From: CAZUXE01 sp964624585
Lineage (GTDB): Bacteria; Hydrothermota; Tepidihabitantia; B3-TA06
Assembly: GCA_964624585.1 (NCBI GenBank)
Contig: CAZUXE010000013.1
Location: 1-53,552, forward strand
Direction of reading: 5' to 3'
Length of the DNA stretch: 53,552 nt
Positions 8,935 through 18,718 of the stretch are shown here, in pieces. Under the pieces are notes generated by a model. It was not told the DNA's origin, ran no database searches, and saw only the letters and a list, made by a program, of their open reading frames with translations. The translations under genes and the position numbers were made by a program. How positions within the stretch are numbered: the first letter of the stretch is position 1; every line of letters starts with the position of its first letter.

Positions 8935-10434
8935 TTAGGAACTCTCCGCTCTGTCATAAACAGGTTCCCTCACATCAGCTTCGTCTTTCTTAAGAACTTC
9001 GGCAACAGAACTGAAACCGAAATAAAGAAAACCCAAAGCGTACAGCACAATGAATATAATAATCGAAAGCTGCGCTGTTAGAGCCGCATAGATAACCGTA
9101 GCAAGCATATATACGCCTAGAATGAGTTCAATAAAGGTTGAAGGCTTTAATTTTTGCCTATATGCAACGGCATTATTGAGGTTTTGCTTTTTTGTTATGT
9201 TAAACTTTGGCGTGCGCACAAACTCCGAAGCTTTCCCCATAAAACCTTCAATTACGGCAATAGAGTTATTTATTGACAAAGCCATTATTACAGATACAAC
9301 AAAAGGAACAGCAAGAACTCTGCTTTTCCAGTCGGGATATGAATCTTTCTGGGACAAGAAATATAAAAAGAAATAAGGTATTGCCCCTACAATAAAAATA
9401 CTCATAAACGCAAAAAATGAGCGATAGTCAATGTCTGACTGCCTAACTAACAAAAGCGGCAAGGTAAGAAGAGAGAGAATAAACAATAGCGGATATACAA
9501 GGTGTGCAGTAACGTGCATCAATGCTTCAAATTTTGAGAGAACACTCATTTTACTGGTAAGGATTGACGGAATCAACTTCTTACCGGCCTGAATAGTTCC
9601 CTTAGCCCACCTGAACTGCTGCGATTTGAATCCTGCAACATTGACAGGAAGCTCAGAAGGCGCTTTAAGATCGTTTACGTAGACAAATTCCCAGCCCTTA
9701 AGTTGCGCTCTGAAACTTAAATCAACATCCTCGGCCAAACAATTCCCATCCCAGCCCCCTGCTTCATTAATAGCTTGCTTACGCCACACGCCTGCTGTTC
9801 CGTTAAAAGTCATAAAATGTCCAAATCTATTACGCATCTGCTGTTCAATTGTGAAATGCTGATCTAACATAATTGCCTGCACTCGTGTAAGCATTGAATA
9901 ATCGTGATTTATGTGGTCCCATCTAGCTTGAACCACCGCCACTTTGGGATTTGTAAAGTAAGGAATAGTTCGTTTGAGGAAATCTTTAGGCGGGAGAAAA
10001 TCGGCATCAAAAATGGCTACGTACTTAGCGCGTGTTTTAGCCAAACCTTCGGTTAAGGCTCCTCCCTTGTAACCTGTTCTGTCTATGCGGTGTATAAGTT
10101 TTATACGATAACCCAATTCTTGATAATGATTAACTAAATTACGACAAATTTCGGTTGTTTCATCTGTGGAATCATCCAATACCTGAATTTCCAACTTATT
10201 CTTTGGCCAACTTAAGGCTGTAACTTTTTTCAAAAGACGCTCAACCACATATTTTTCATTGTATATGGGCAATTGGATGCAAACCAAGGGAGTTGTTTTA
10301 AGCGGCAAAGCCTTTTGGGTAAGTTTTTTACGGGATGAGAGATAGTAGAGCAACATAGTCCAAGCATGAATAGCATAAATTGTGAGTATAATAATTACAG
10401 TAGCGTATAGCGCTAAAACAAGGTCGAAATTCAC
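8935..10434 (-). CDS. Membrane glycosyltransferase, GT2 cellulose-synthase-like
   Basis: A 499-residue processive-type GT2 enzyme in the inner membrane. One transmembrane helix (about 5-30) precedes the catalytic domain, with Asp87-Asp88 in the DDSTD motif, DAD at 143-145, the ED motif at 235-236 and the Q(Q/R)xRW-type QQFRW at 272-276, all diagnostic of cellulose-synthase-like transferases. Several C-terminal helices follow. It probably makes a polysaccharide or glycolipid; the sugar is unknown and no BcsB/C-like partner is visible. The start is GTG, overlapping the upstream lipoprotein stop as GTGA, so translation is coupled. Confidence 0.85.
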   Translation of the reverse strand: MNFDLVLALYATVIIILTIYAIHAWTMLLYYLSSRKKLTQKALPLKTTPLVCIQLPIYNEKYVVERLLKKVTALSWPKNKLEIQVLDDSTDETTEICRNLVNHYQELGYRIKLIHRIDRTGYKGGALTEGLAKTRAKYVAIFDADFLPPKDFLKRTIPYFTNPKVAVVQARWDHINHDYSMLTRVQAIMLDQHFTIEQQMRNRFGHFMTFNGTAGVWRKQAINEAGGWDGNCLAEDVDLSFRAQLKGWEFVYVNDLKAPSELPVNVAGFKSQQFRWAKGTIQAGKKLIPSILTSKMSVLSKFEALMHVTAHLVYPLLFILSLLTLPLLLVRQSDIDYRSFFAFMSIFIVGAIPYFFLYFLSQKDSYPDWKSRVLAVPFVVSVIMALSINNSIAVIEGFMGKASEFVRTPKFNITKKQNLNNAVAYRQKLKPSTFIELILGVYMLATVIYAALTAQLSIIIFIVLYALGFLYFGFSSVAEVLKKDEADVREPVYDRAESS

Positions 10435-11636
10435 CTTAAGTTCTCCTGTTTTATGAAGCGTAATCTGCCCTTGTAGGGTTTATTCAACTTTGCGGCAAGG
10501 GCTATCGCCTCTTGATAAGTATTGATATTCGCAATCCTAATCACATTAGTAGGCTTGTCAACCGGAAACACCTCGTACAAAACGCCATCTACCGCTACAC
10601 CAAGATAATCATAGTTTCGCGACTTAGGTTCACTCGCTATAAGTTTTAATTCCAGAACCGGACGACTCAATGAATCATAGGCAACCCCCACAGAATGAAC
10701 ACGTGGACGGGCAAGGGTATCGGCAATTCTAAAAATATCGGTATTTTGCCCCTTGGTATTGATTCTCTGACCATCGCCATCAAGATTCAAACCAAGAATT
10801 ACCAAGTCCCCGGGTTTTCCCAACTCTTTAGAAATAACTTCATCAACAGGCAAGGCAAGATAGGCTTTAATATTAAGATTATCGGTTTCAAACTTAACAT
10901 CCCTGCCCAGATAGTTTAAGCGCGCTCTAAGCGCCCGCTTTGCTTTGCACCTATAGCCCTGTTCAAGATAGTAAGATATGCGGAAATTTTTAGCAAAAGG
11001 AATGTTAATTTTACGCGGCGCATTTAGCGCGGATATGGTAAAATTAAAAACTACATCGCTATCATCTGAAGCCGCCCTAATCTCTTCGGCCAAAAGATAA
11101 AGTCTGTCTACAACCAGTTCAGCGTGAAAACGTTTGGTAAAACCAGGGTCAAGATAAATAAGGTTAGGCTTAAAGGAATACACAAGTTTTTTACCGTCAT
11201 CTAAAATCAACTTAAAGGCCTTGCCGTCTTTACGAATAAGCGCCTTACGAATAACCCTGTCAGCCTGCTCAACAATTTTTGCTTCCTCACTGCGTTGACG
11301 AGGAATCCACTGCCCGTCAAGATTTTCCAGTTGGTAATCGCCTGCCACTGCTATATCCAAAGCTCGCACATCATCACCCATCTGCCAGATACCCTTAAAC
11401 CTTAAAGCGTCAGGTAAAATAACAGTGCCTTTACCCTTGATAAGGAAATTTGCCGACTTCTTAGCTACCGAATAAGTAAAACGAAACGAACGTTGCTTTA
11501 TTACTGTCTCCCAGGCATAGTGGGGAACCTTAGATGCTTCAATTGAAGCAGGAGGTCTAGGTTTCAATCCAAAAAAACAACCTGTGGAAAATATTGCAAG
11601 GGATAGAAGAGAGATAAGTAATTTGATGCTTCGCAT
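10431..11636 (-). CDS. Envelope lipoprotein of unknown function
   Basis: A 401-residue protein starting MRSIKLLISLLSL, with a lipobox STGC at about residues 17-20, so it should be a lipid-anchored envelope protein. The frame is open upstream to 11681, but the ATG at 11636 shares a base with the preceding stop (TAATG) and begins the lipoprotein signal, so I use it. Residues about 40-210 have a LolA/outer-membrane-carrier-like beta pattern; the C-terminal 90 residues hint at a SPOR-like or compact beta domain. Neither is certain. It lies between the protease/BamA fusion and the GT2 gene and is coupled to both, suggesting a joint role at the envelope. Confidence 0.65.
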   Translation of the reverse strand: MRSIKLLISLLSLAIFSTGCFFGLKPRPPASIEASKVPHYAWETVIKQRSFRFTYSVAKKSANFLIKGKGTVILPDALRFKGIWQMGDDVRALDIAVAGDYQLENLDGQWIPRQRSEEAKIVEQADRVIRKALIRKDGKAFKLILDDGKKLVYSFKPNLIYLDPGFTKRFHAELVVDRLYLLAEEIRAASDDSDVVFNFTISALNAPRKINIPFAKNFRISYYLEQGYRCKAKRALRARLNYLGRDVKFETDNLNIKAYLALPVDEVISKELGKPGDLVILGLNLDGDGQRINTKGQNTDIFRIADTLARPRVHSVGVAYDSLSRPVLELKLIASEPKSRNYDYLGVAVDGVLYEVFPVDKPTNVIRIANINTYQEAIALAAKLNKPYKGRLRFIKQENLR

Positions 11637-14476
11637 TAGAAATCCGCTCCTACCCTGAAATGCACCTTCCATAAATCCCATCCCTTATCACTAGGATGCT
11701 CTTTTACATAAGGACGGGCAAAATCGAGTTTCAGCATCCAATACCCCAAAAGCATTCGCAATCCGGCTCCGTAACTTGCCTTAAGATCAACAAGTCCGGT
11801 GGAATCCCAAAGAACCGGCGGGGTTTCATCCCACGCCACCCCTGCGTCGGTGAACAAAACTCCCCTAATGTCCCCTATAGTAATGGGAAGTGGAAACGCT
11901 ATTGAAAGCCTGTCAATAAACGGAACCCTAAGCTCCAAATTCGCAAACCCCAATTTACTTCCATAAGAAGAGGCTGACGCGGTAGCACTATAGCCGCGAA
12001 CATCAAAACCTCCTCCTAGATGGGAACGCTCACGCTGAGAACCGAAACTTGCTTGACCAAAGGTTCGCAAAGCAATTGAGGCCCTGCGTGTTATGGCAAG
12101 ATAACCTCTAAAGTCGCCGTAAACGGTTTGATATTTATCAGGTGAAAGGAAAGAAGTATATGCTCCCAAACGCATTCTTACTCCCCTCATTGGGGTTGAA
12201 TATTTCCACAAAGCGTTATCAAATACCAATGCGGCATTTGCCTGAAAAAGCGGGTTGGTATAAGATGTATCGTTTCCTTTTCGGTAGTAAATACGTCCAA
12301 AGTTATCGTAGGCGCAATCAAAATAGAGATGATCGCTAACCGCCATAGCATCAAGACCTGTCTCAATCCTGAAAAACTTACTTATCGGGAAGGAAACAAG
12401 ACTACTTAGCCCCCTCTTAGCTCGTTTTTGAAAGGTTAAGCTGGAATCTGCTTCCCTGCGCAAATAAAAACTGGCTAATTGAAAGCCACCTACAGCATAA
12501 TCAATACGATGCTTCAAATACCAATAAGATACCGACATGTTTGAATACAAAAGGTCACCATGCAAATTAGCGTTTATATAAAAACGATGATCACCAAGCA
12601 TATCGCTTATTGCCATATTGAAGCTACCGTTCGCTCCAGAAATTGAAGAGTAGGCTCCTGAGCCATATATATAATCTGTTGAAAACGCAGGCTTGTAGGG
12701 TTCAAAATCTTCAGAGGTTACTTCCTCAATATTGTACAAATAGCCTGACTTGGACTCTGAAGTATCTAAAGCAAGAGCGCCATTTGCAAAATCTTTTAGC
12801 GTTCCATTGAGTACGGCAACATCCCAGCCAGCATCACGGTAGATGAGAAAAGCCGCTTTGCCGGACGATGCAGGCGAAAAGTCTTCCACTTTTTCAAACC
12901 ACTGGGTAAGCTCTGAAGTAGCCGAATCCTTTGGACTATATTTACACAACTGGTAATCCTTACCTATAAAATAAATATCTTCTCCAATACGGTATGGTTG
13001 CGCTATTGAGGAAAAGAATGGACTTATTCTTTTCGTTCTGCCTGAAGGCAAAAGCTCATAAATTGCGTAACTCCCTATTTTCCATACCGAATCCTTCAAA
13101 GGCTTATCCGACACATAAAGAACTGCATTGCCATCAAATGAAGGATCTTTTTGTTCATAGAGATCAAATGTCAGTTGCTGAACCTTGCCCGTGCTTAAAT
13201 CAAGGGAGTATAAATCAGACATCCCGTTTTTTATACCTATATAGACAAGCTTTTTCCCATTCTTAGAAATTGCAGGCGAATAGGCATCGTCAACCTTCAA
13301 TTGATAACTTCTTTCAATTCTCGCACTCTCATAATTAATCCACAGCAAAGCCGGTTTAGCGTGAGAAAATCCAATTACCGCCAAATGCGCCTCGTCAGGC
13401 GACCAGGTCATGGTTTGCCTGAGCAACGGAAGCCTTTCAAAGGTTGCTAATTGACCGGCCCGCAGGATTTTCTTAAGATGCGTACCGTCAAAGGCGCTTA
13501 TTACATTAACTGTAATATAATCATCCTTACTGGTAGCATAAGCTATTTTAGCTCCAGAAGGAGAAAGAGTAACGCTTCCGTTGTAATAGGAATACTCTTT
13601 AACGTGATCGGTAAGAAAACGAACCTCCGCTTTTGAATTGTCTAATCGGACAATATCGGGAAGATAACGTTTACGCAACCAGTTCATCCAATCCTTACCA
13701 AACTCTTCTATATTCATCCCGAACACCTTTTCAAATGCAGCTTCCATTCCCCGTCTTATCTTGATAGCATGTATAAGTTCAAATACCTTTTCGCGTCCGT
13801 AACGTTCTTCAATATATAGAAAAACCGACTCCCCTTGGCGGTAAACAATATAGCCACCATAGTATGCAAAATCCTTCAAGGGTATCAGATTGTTAGATAA
13901 CAGTAAGTCTCGCATAAAAGCATCGGAATCCCTACCGCCGTGATTTGAAGAAAATTCAGCCAAACCCTCCATAACCCATAATGGCGGCGTAAAACCCGGC
14001 ACTATAGCAAAAAGATTGGAAATTGATAGGGAATAGTAAAGCTCAAACTCAAAAATATGTACAAGCTCATGATAAAGTACATGATGAAGGTCTTCGTAGG
14101 AACCGGAAAACGGTACAACAACTCGATTCTTAAAAGTTTCTGAAAATCCCCCCACCGATTCCTCAATTGGTTCAAGAATAATATTGGTAGCTGCAAAATC
14201 GGGCTGGGATTTATAAATTATAACCGGTATTTTTACCGGAATATCAAAACCGAAGTCCTTTGAATGCTTAACATAGGCTTCCTCCAAGACTTCGGCTGCA
14301 AATTTTGCTAAAGGTTCTCCCCCCTCTTCAGTATATATGGAAAAATGTTCTGTTTCGTATGTATAGGTTGACTCTATTTCGCGTTGTATTTTGTTCTTAC
14401 CGTAATAATACTGGGCCCATATCATAGGTGCCAAGCCCAAGAGTAAAATTACTGCCCCTGCTGTTTTTAAGCGCAC
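11636..14476 (-). CDS. Metallopeptidase / beta-propeller / BamA-type barrel fusion
   Basis: A 946-residue exported protein. A signal peptide (1-21) is followed by a gluzincin-like peptidase domain with HELVH at 136-140 and a downstream Glu in VMEGLAEF (170 or 174). Next is a TolB/WD40-like propeller (about 280-580) with repeated LSPSGAKIAYAT, WSPDEAHLAVIG and ISKNGKKLVYIG blades. The C-terminus (about 600-946) has the BamA/Omp85 surface-antigen signature GGFDVRGYS, a GAGLR segment and a terminal aromatic residue (Phe). The start is GTG with GGAGG five nt ahead. It is an outer-membrane protein with a periplasmic protease and propeller; client proteins are unknown. It heads an operon with the lipoprotein and GT2 genes. 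Confidence 0.85.
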   Translation of the reverse strand: MRLKTAGAVILLLGLAPMIWAQYYYGKNKIQREIESTYTYETEHFSIYTEEGGEPLAKFAAEVLEEAYVKHSKDFGFDIPVKIPVIIYKSQPDFAATNIILEPIEESVGGFSETFKNRVVVPFSGSYEDLHHVLYHELVHIFEFELYYSLSISNLFAIVPGFTPPLWVMEGLAEFSSNHGGRDSDAFMRDLLLSNNLIPLKDFAYYGGYIVYRQGESVFLYIEERYGREKVFELIHAIKIRRGMEAAFEKVFGMNIEEFGKDWMNWLRKRYLPDIVRLDNSKAEVRFLTDHVKEYSYYNGSVTLSPSGAKIAYATSKDDYITVNVISAFDGTHLKKILRAGQLATFERLPLLRQTMTWSPDEAHLAVIGFSHAKPALLWINYESARIERSYQLKVDDAYSPAISKNGKKLVYIGIKNGMSDLYSLDLSTGKVQQLTFDLYEQKDPSFDGNAVLYVSDKPLKDSVWKIGSYAIYELLPSGRTKRISPFFSSIAQPYRIGEDIYFIGKDYQLCKYSPKDSATSELTQWFEKVEDFSPASSGKAAFLIYRDAGWDVAVLNGTLKDFANGALALDTSESKSGYLYNIEEVTSEDFEPYKPAFSTDYIYGSGAYSSISGANGSFNMAISDMLGDHRFYINANLHGDLLYSNMSVSYWYLKHRIDYAVGGFQLASFYLRREADSSLTFQKRAKRGLSSLVSFPISKFFRIETGLDAMAVSDHLYFDCAYDNFGRIYYRKGNDTSYTNPLFQANAALVFDNALWKYSTPMRGVRMRLGAYTSFLSPDKYQTVYGDFRGYLAITRRASIALRTFGQASFGSQRERSHLGGGFDVRGYSATASASSYGSKLGFANLELRVPFIDRLSIAFPLPITIGDIRGVLFTDAGVAWDETPPVLWDSTGLVDLKASYGAGLRMLLGYWMLKLDFARPYVKEHPSDKGWDLWKVHFRVGADF

Positions 14477-14724
14477 AAATACCTCCTATCTTCCGTATTT
14501 ATTAAAGTTAGAGCCGTGGAAATACAATAAAGGATAGGCAAACAAAACAACAAATTCATTCTCCGTCAAGGGAAATTTCCAAGGAATTATACATTGGAAT
14601 TAATCTTAGCCAAGCAATGATGGATGTCAAGAAGCTTTCTTTAGAATAAGGGCAAAACGACCTATTTGATACTATATCACGAGCAACAATAGCTACCTAA
14701 CAACTACGGAAACCGCAAAATAAG

Positions 14725-14779
14725 CTAGTCAAAAGTTGATCAAAAGGTAGTCAAAAGATAATCAAAAGTTATCCAAAGC
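14725..14779 (+). repeat. 11-bp tandem array, family A (five units)
   Basis: CTAGTCAAAAG, TTGATCAAAAG, GTAGTCAAAAG, ATAATCAAAAG and TTATCCAAAGC follow without gaps. The flanking TAAG and the first unit are identical to the array at position 7. An AAGCC-AAA-GGCTT palindrome follows directly. Confidence 0.85.
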
Positions 14780-15039
14780 CAAAGGCTTTAGATTCTGACA
14801 CCTCATTTTTTAGACACATCACCGCAAGCGCACTCAATCACATCTTAAACCCCAGCTATTGTTTTATCCAAAAACTAGACAAATAGCAAAACCAAGGGTT
14901 TCATTCACCCAAGTCATAGTCTTGCCTACCTTGTAGTCTTTGTAAACTTTGTGGTGTTATTACCGTAATACTGTCTCAAACCTGCTTCACAAACCCTATT
15001 AAGATAGCATATAAAACACTTAATACTCTCAAAACTTCG

Positions 15040-15135
15040 GTTTGCCTAGAAGTAATAAGGGATAAATACATAAAGACGCAGCTCTTGTTCTTGTTTCAGT
15101 TGAGCGTTTGCCTAGAAATAATGAGGGATAAATAC
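15040..15135 (+). repeat. 30-bp direct repeat pair, 66 bp apart
   Basis: Two copies of a 30-nt sequence beginning GTTTGCCTAGAA and ending GGGATAAATAC start at 15040 and 15106; they differ at only two positions. The offset of 66 nt equals six 11-bp turns, so both copies face the same side of the helix. They lie about 90-190 nt upstream of the gatD promoter and could be paired operator sites. Confidence 0.75.
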
Positions 15136-15223
15136 GCCAAAGAGAAAGCTAGATATTAGTTTACTGTGCAGAATTTAAGACTTGCAGGCTAGGAATTCTG
15201 GAACTAGTCCAAAAGATAAACCC

Positions 15224-15251
15224 TTGACTTTTAGAAGCAAACGTATATTAT
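15224..15251 (+). promoter_or_regulatory. Promoter of gatDE
   Basis: TTGACT at 15224-15229, a 16-nt spacer and TATTAT at 15246-15251. The leader to the gatD ATG is about 70 nt and ends with an AAGGA site. Confidence 0.8.
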
Positions 15252-15327
15252 CACTCCCAGTACGTGGACGATTTCCCTATTTAAGATAAATACGCCTACG
15301 TAGATCCAATAAACAAGGAAAACTTAC

Positions 15328-16713
15328 ATGAATGATGATGCGTTAAAAGGCTACAGAGGAAAGGCACGCGCCGTGCTTGAACGTATGGGAGCAAGAGTTT
15401 GGGCTGAAGTAAAAATTGAAACCGATAAAGGTGTGTACGAAGGAATTATTCTGCCCAGAGCAGAACAGGCCGACGATGCACATATAGTGCTGAAACTTGA
15501 TACAGGTTACAACATAGGCCTGGCAGTAGAAGGCATAACTTCTATTAAAGAAAAGGCTTTCAAACAGGCTCATTATAAAATTCCTGAAAAAGAGTTTCCA
15601 TTCGACGCGGCAAAGCCAAACGTTACCCTACTGGGTACCGGAGGCACTATAGCCTCAAGATTGGACTACCGAACAGGAGCTGTAATTCCCGCATTCACCC
15701 CTGGAGAGCTTTACGGCGCTGTTCCTGAACTTGCCGATATCTGTAATTTGAATACAAAAAAGCTGTTTGGGGTTTTTTCAGAAAATATGGGGCCTGAACA
15801 GTACATAAAAACCGCTGAAGCTATCGGACGTGAAATTGAAGCCGGAGCGGAAGGAATCGTTATAGGACACGGCACCGATACCATGCACCACACTGCAGCG
15901 GCGTTAACCTTTATGGTTCAAAACTCACCTGTCCCAATCGTAATGGTTGGTTCACAACGCTCCTCAGACAGACCCTCCTCTGACGCAGCTTTTAATTTAA
16001 GATGCGCATGTAACGCAGCCGCACATGGAGAAATTGCCGAAGTAATGGTATGTATGTTTGGCCCAACCTCTGACTCATACAACCTTCTGCACAGAGGAAC
16101 AAGGGTTCGCAAAATGCATTCTTCATATCGTTCAACCTTCAGAACTCTATCCGACATACCGCTGGCAACCTGCACACCTAATTCCCTAAATCCCATAAGA
16201 AGGGATTTCAAAGGGCGAAGAGAAGACAGAAATGTAAAAATTGACGCGGTGTTTGACGACAGGGTAGCCATAGTGTATTACTATCCTGCAATGAAACCCG
16301 ATATCATTGAATCGTTGATTGATAACGGTTATAAGGGAATTGTAATAGCCGGAACTGGATTAGGACACGTCAATAAACCGCTTTATGAACCACTGCGTAA
16401 AGCTTGCAAAATGGGCATATCTGTAGTGATGACGGTTCAAACCCTGTGGGGATATGTACAAATGTATGTCTACGATACCGGAAGGGATTTAATGGAGCTT
16501 GGCATAATACCCTGCTCAAATATGCTGCCTGAAGTTGCCTACATTAAACTAGGCTGGGTACTAGCTCACACGCACGACAGAGAAGAGGTTGCCAAAATGA
16601 TGCTTACTCCGATAAACGGAGAAACAACAGAAAGAGAACCACACGACGGCTACCTTGTTTTTCAGGGCGGCCTTCCCGAAATAGAGGAATTTCTTAAAAG
16701 GGGACTAAGATGA
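15328..16713 (+). CDS. gatD: Glu-tRNA(Gln) amidotransferase subunit D (archaeal type)
   Basis: Asparaginase-like subunit that releases ammonia from glutamine or asparagine for the GatDE conversion of Glu-tRNA(Gln) to Gln-tRNA(Gln). The 461 residues begin with the small beta-barrel N-domain (about 1-80) that distinguishes GatD from plain asparaginases. The asparaginase core follows, with TGGTIAS (Thr104/Thr107), GHGTDTMHHTA (Thr183-Asp184) and Lys261 in RKMHSS completing the catalytic set. It overlaps gatE by four bases (ATGA). GatD/GatE is the archaeal system; bacteria normally use GatCAB, so this pair is unusual here and probably came by ancient transfer or deep inheritance. Confidence 0.93.
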   Translation: MNDDALKGYRGKARAVLERMGARVWAEVKIETDKGVYEGIILPRAEQADDAHIVLKLDTGYNIGLAVEGITSIKEKAFKQAHYKIPEKEFPFDAAKPNVTLLGTGGTIASRLDYRTGAVIPAFTPGELYGAVPELADICNLNTKKLFGVFSENMGPEQYIKTAEAIGREIEAGAEGIVIGHGTDTMHHTAAALTFMVQNSPVPIVMVGSQRSSDRPSSDAAFNLRCACNAAAHGEIAEVMVCMFGPTSDSYNLLHRGTRVRKMHSSYRSTFRTLSDIPLATCTPNSLNPIRRDFKGRREDRNVKIDAVFDDRVAIVYYYPAMKPDIIESLIDNGYKGIVIAGTGLGHVNKPLYEPLRKACKMGISVVMTVQTLWGYVQMYVYDTGRDLMELGIIPCSNMLPEVAYIKLGWVLAHTHDREEVAKMMLTPINGETTEREPHDGYLVFQGGLPEIEEFLKRGLR

Positions 16714-18662
16714 GTAACGCCTGGCGAAGAAAATTGATTGAAGGTATCGATTTTAACAATAAGGAATTCTACAGCGAGTTGGGATTCAAGTCAGGCTTGG
16801 AAATTCACCAACAGTTGAATACAAAAAAGAAATTATTTTGCCACTGCCCTGTAGGGTATCGCAACGATGAACCTGATGCAATAATTTTAAGACATATGCG
16901 TCCAACTTTGTCAGAAATGGGAACCTACGATGGTACGGCGCTTATGGAATTCAAAACAAAAAAACAGGTCATCTATCAACTGTATAGGGATAATGTTTGC
17001 ACATATGAAATGGACGATACACCACCATTCCCAATCAATCAGGAAGCCCTTGACTACGCTATTGAAATAGCCCTTATGCTCAACTGCCAGTTGGTTGACG
17101 AGGTTCATATAACAAGAAAACAATATCTGGACGGCTCCATTCCAACAGGTTTTCAGCGAACAGCCATAATTGGTGTCAACGGCTGGGTGCCCTACAAAAA
17201 TAGAAAAATTCAAATTCAGCAGCTTGCTTTAGAAGAAGATTCATGCCGTGAAGTGCAGGACAAGGGACATGAAATAATATTCAGAACAGATCGCCTCTCC
17301 ACACCACTGATTGAGATTGTAACCAAACCGGAGATGTTTACTCCGCATGAAACAGCAGAAGTCGGAGAACTTCTTGGAAGACTACTGAGAGCTTCGGGAA
17401 GGGTAAGGCGCGGTATTGGCTCTGTTAGACAAGATGTTAATGTGTCTATAAAAGGCTGCGACCGAATTGAAATTAAAGGCGTCCCGCGAACGCCTGATAT
17501 CAGACCTTTAACTCACTACGAAGCACTCAGGCAAAAATCGCTACTTGATTTGAAGCATCAACTAAATCAACGCGGCATCACCAAAGACACAATTGAAACA
17601 TCATGTCACGACCTTACGAATCTTTTTGCAGATAAAGACGATTGCAAACGTTGCGGTATACCATCCAAAGCGGAAAAGATTCTTGCAGTAAATCTTTCTG
17701 GCTGGCAAAATCTTCTTAAGCACAAAACCCAACCTGGTCTCAACTTCGCAAACGAACTGGCAGGTAGAGTCAGGGTTATCGCCTGCCTGGATGAAACACC
17801 CAATATATACGTTCTGGATAATCAAGCCGAAGGCAAACTGCATGGAGAAATTGGAATTCCGATAGAGAAAGAAGAGCATATTCGTAAAGCCATTGGAGCT
17901 AGGGAAAATGATACTCTAGTTCTACTCTGGGGTTCTGCCGAAGATGTAGAAACCGGCGCTAAAGAGATAATTATAAGGGCAAAAGAGGCTTGCGAACTTG
18001 TGCCTCAGGAAACACGACAGCATATGCCAGACAAATGCCGAACAGATTTTGAAAGACTACTCCCCGGGCCTGACAGAATGTATCCAGATACCGACTCTCC
18101 CCCTGTTGCATTAACCAAAGAAAGGGTTGAGAGAATTCGAGCAGCGATGGCTCTGCATCCATGGGAAAGAGAAAAACGCTACAAGGAACTTGGAATTCCT
18201 GATGATTTATCCAAACAGTTGGCCATACATCCGCAAGCAAGACTTTTTGATAAGCTGATTAACGAATTCCCTCTATCTTCAAAACTACTTGCCGTAGCTA
18301 TTGTTGAATACCAGAAAGCTATTAAGAGAAGTGCATCGGCAACCGAAATAATTCTTGAAGAAAAGGACAATAAAGCCTTTGAGGATTTCTTCAGGCAAAT
18401 GCTGAAAATACAGGCGCCTCAACGCGCTTTTTACTATTCCTTTGAGAAGTTCTTATTCGGAAATAACTACGATACCCCATCTGTATTAGCCGATGATGAG
18501 CTTTCAGCCTTATGCAAAAAGATTGTAACCGAATGCAAAGACATTCGCTATAAAACGCGGAATCTTACTTTAGATTTTCTATTAGGCGAAGTTCTACAGC
18601 ACAGTCAAGGCAGAGCGAACGCTCAAACTGCTCGCAGGATACTCAATACACTACTTGCTTAA
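16710..18662 (+). CDS. gatE: Glu-tRNA(Gln) amidotransferase subunit E (archaeal type)
   Basis: Kinase/transamidase subunit that phosphorylates Glu-tRNA(Gln) and adds ammonia supplied by GatD. The 650-residue length fits GatE and exceeds GatB (about 480). The N-terminal GatB-like cradle has SGLEIHQQLNTKKKLFCHCP (18-38 region). An AspRS-like insertion (about 300-430), absent from GatB, carries HGEIGIPIEKEEHIRKAIGA. The tail (about 500-650) is the helical plus YqeY-like tRNA-binding part. It is coupled to gatD. With both subunits present and intact, Gln-tRNA formation by this route is expected, implying a non-discriminating GluRS and no need for GlnRS; neither can be checked here. Confidence 0.93.
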   Translation: MSNAWRRKLIEGIDFNNKEFYSELGFKSGLEIHQQLNTKKKLFCHCPVGYRNDEPDAIILRHMRPTLSEMGTYDGTALMEFKTKKQVIYQLYRDNVCTYEMDDTPPFPINQEALDYAIEIALMLNCQLVDEVHITRKQYLDGSIPTGFQRTAIIGVNGWVPYKNRKIQIQQLALEEDSCREVQDKGHEIIFRTDRLSTPLIEIVTKPEMFTPHETAEVGELLGRLLRASGRVRRGIGSVRQDVNVSIKGCDRIEIKGVPRTPDIRPLTHYEALRQKSLLDLKHQLNQRGITKDTIETSCHDLTNLFADKDDCKRCGIPSKAEKILAVNLSGWQNLLKHKTQPGLNFANELAGRVRVIACLDETPNIYVLDNQAEGKLHGEIGIPIEKEEHIRKAIGARENDTLVLLWGSAEDVETGAKEIIIRAKEACELVPQETRQHMPDKCRTDFERLLPGPDRMYPDTDSPPVALTKERVERIRAAMALHPWEREKRYKELGIPDDLSKQLAIHPQARLFDKLINEFPLSSKLLAVAIVEYQKAIKRSASATEIILEEKDNKAFEDFFRQMLKIQAPQRAFYYSFEKFLFGNNYDTPSVLADDELSALCKKIVTECKDIRYKTRNLTLDFLLGEVLQHSQGRANAQTARRILNTLLA

Positions 18663-18718
18663 CTAAATTTATCCGCAACGCAAATAGTCAACAATATAAG
18701 TTTTGATTGTAATGAGAC

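Larger units (their letters stand above)
14477..15223. other. Long intergenic region with repeats, no gene seen
   Basis: About 750 nt between the divergent protease/BamA gene and gatD. I find no convincing coding frame or RNA gene. It holds the 11-bp array at 14725-14779 and a 30-nt direct repeat at 15040 and 15106, annotated separately. Confidence 0.6.
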
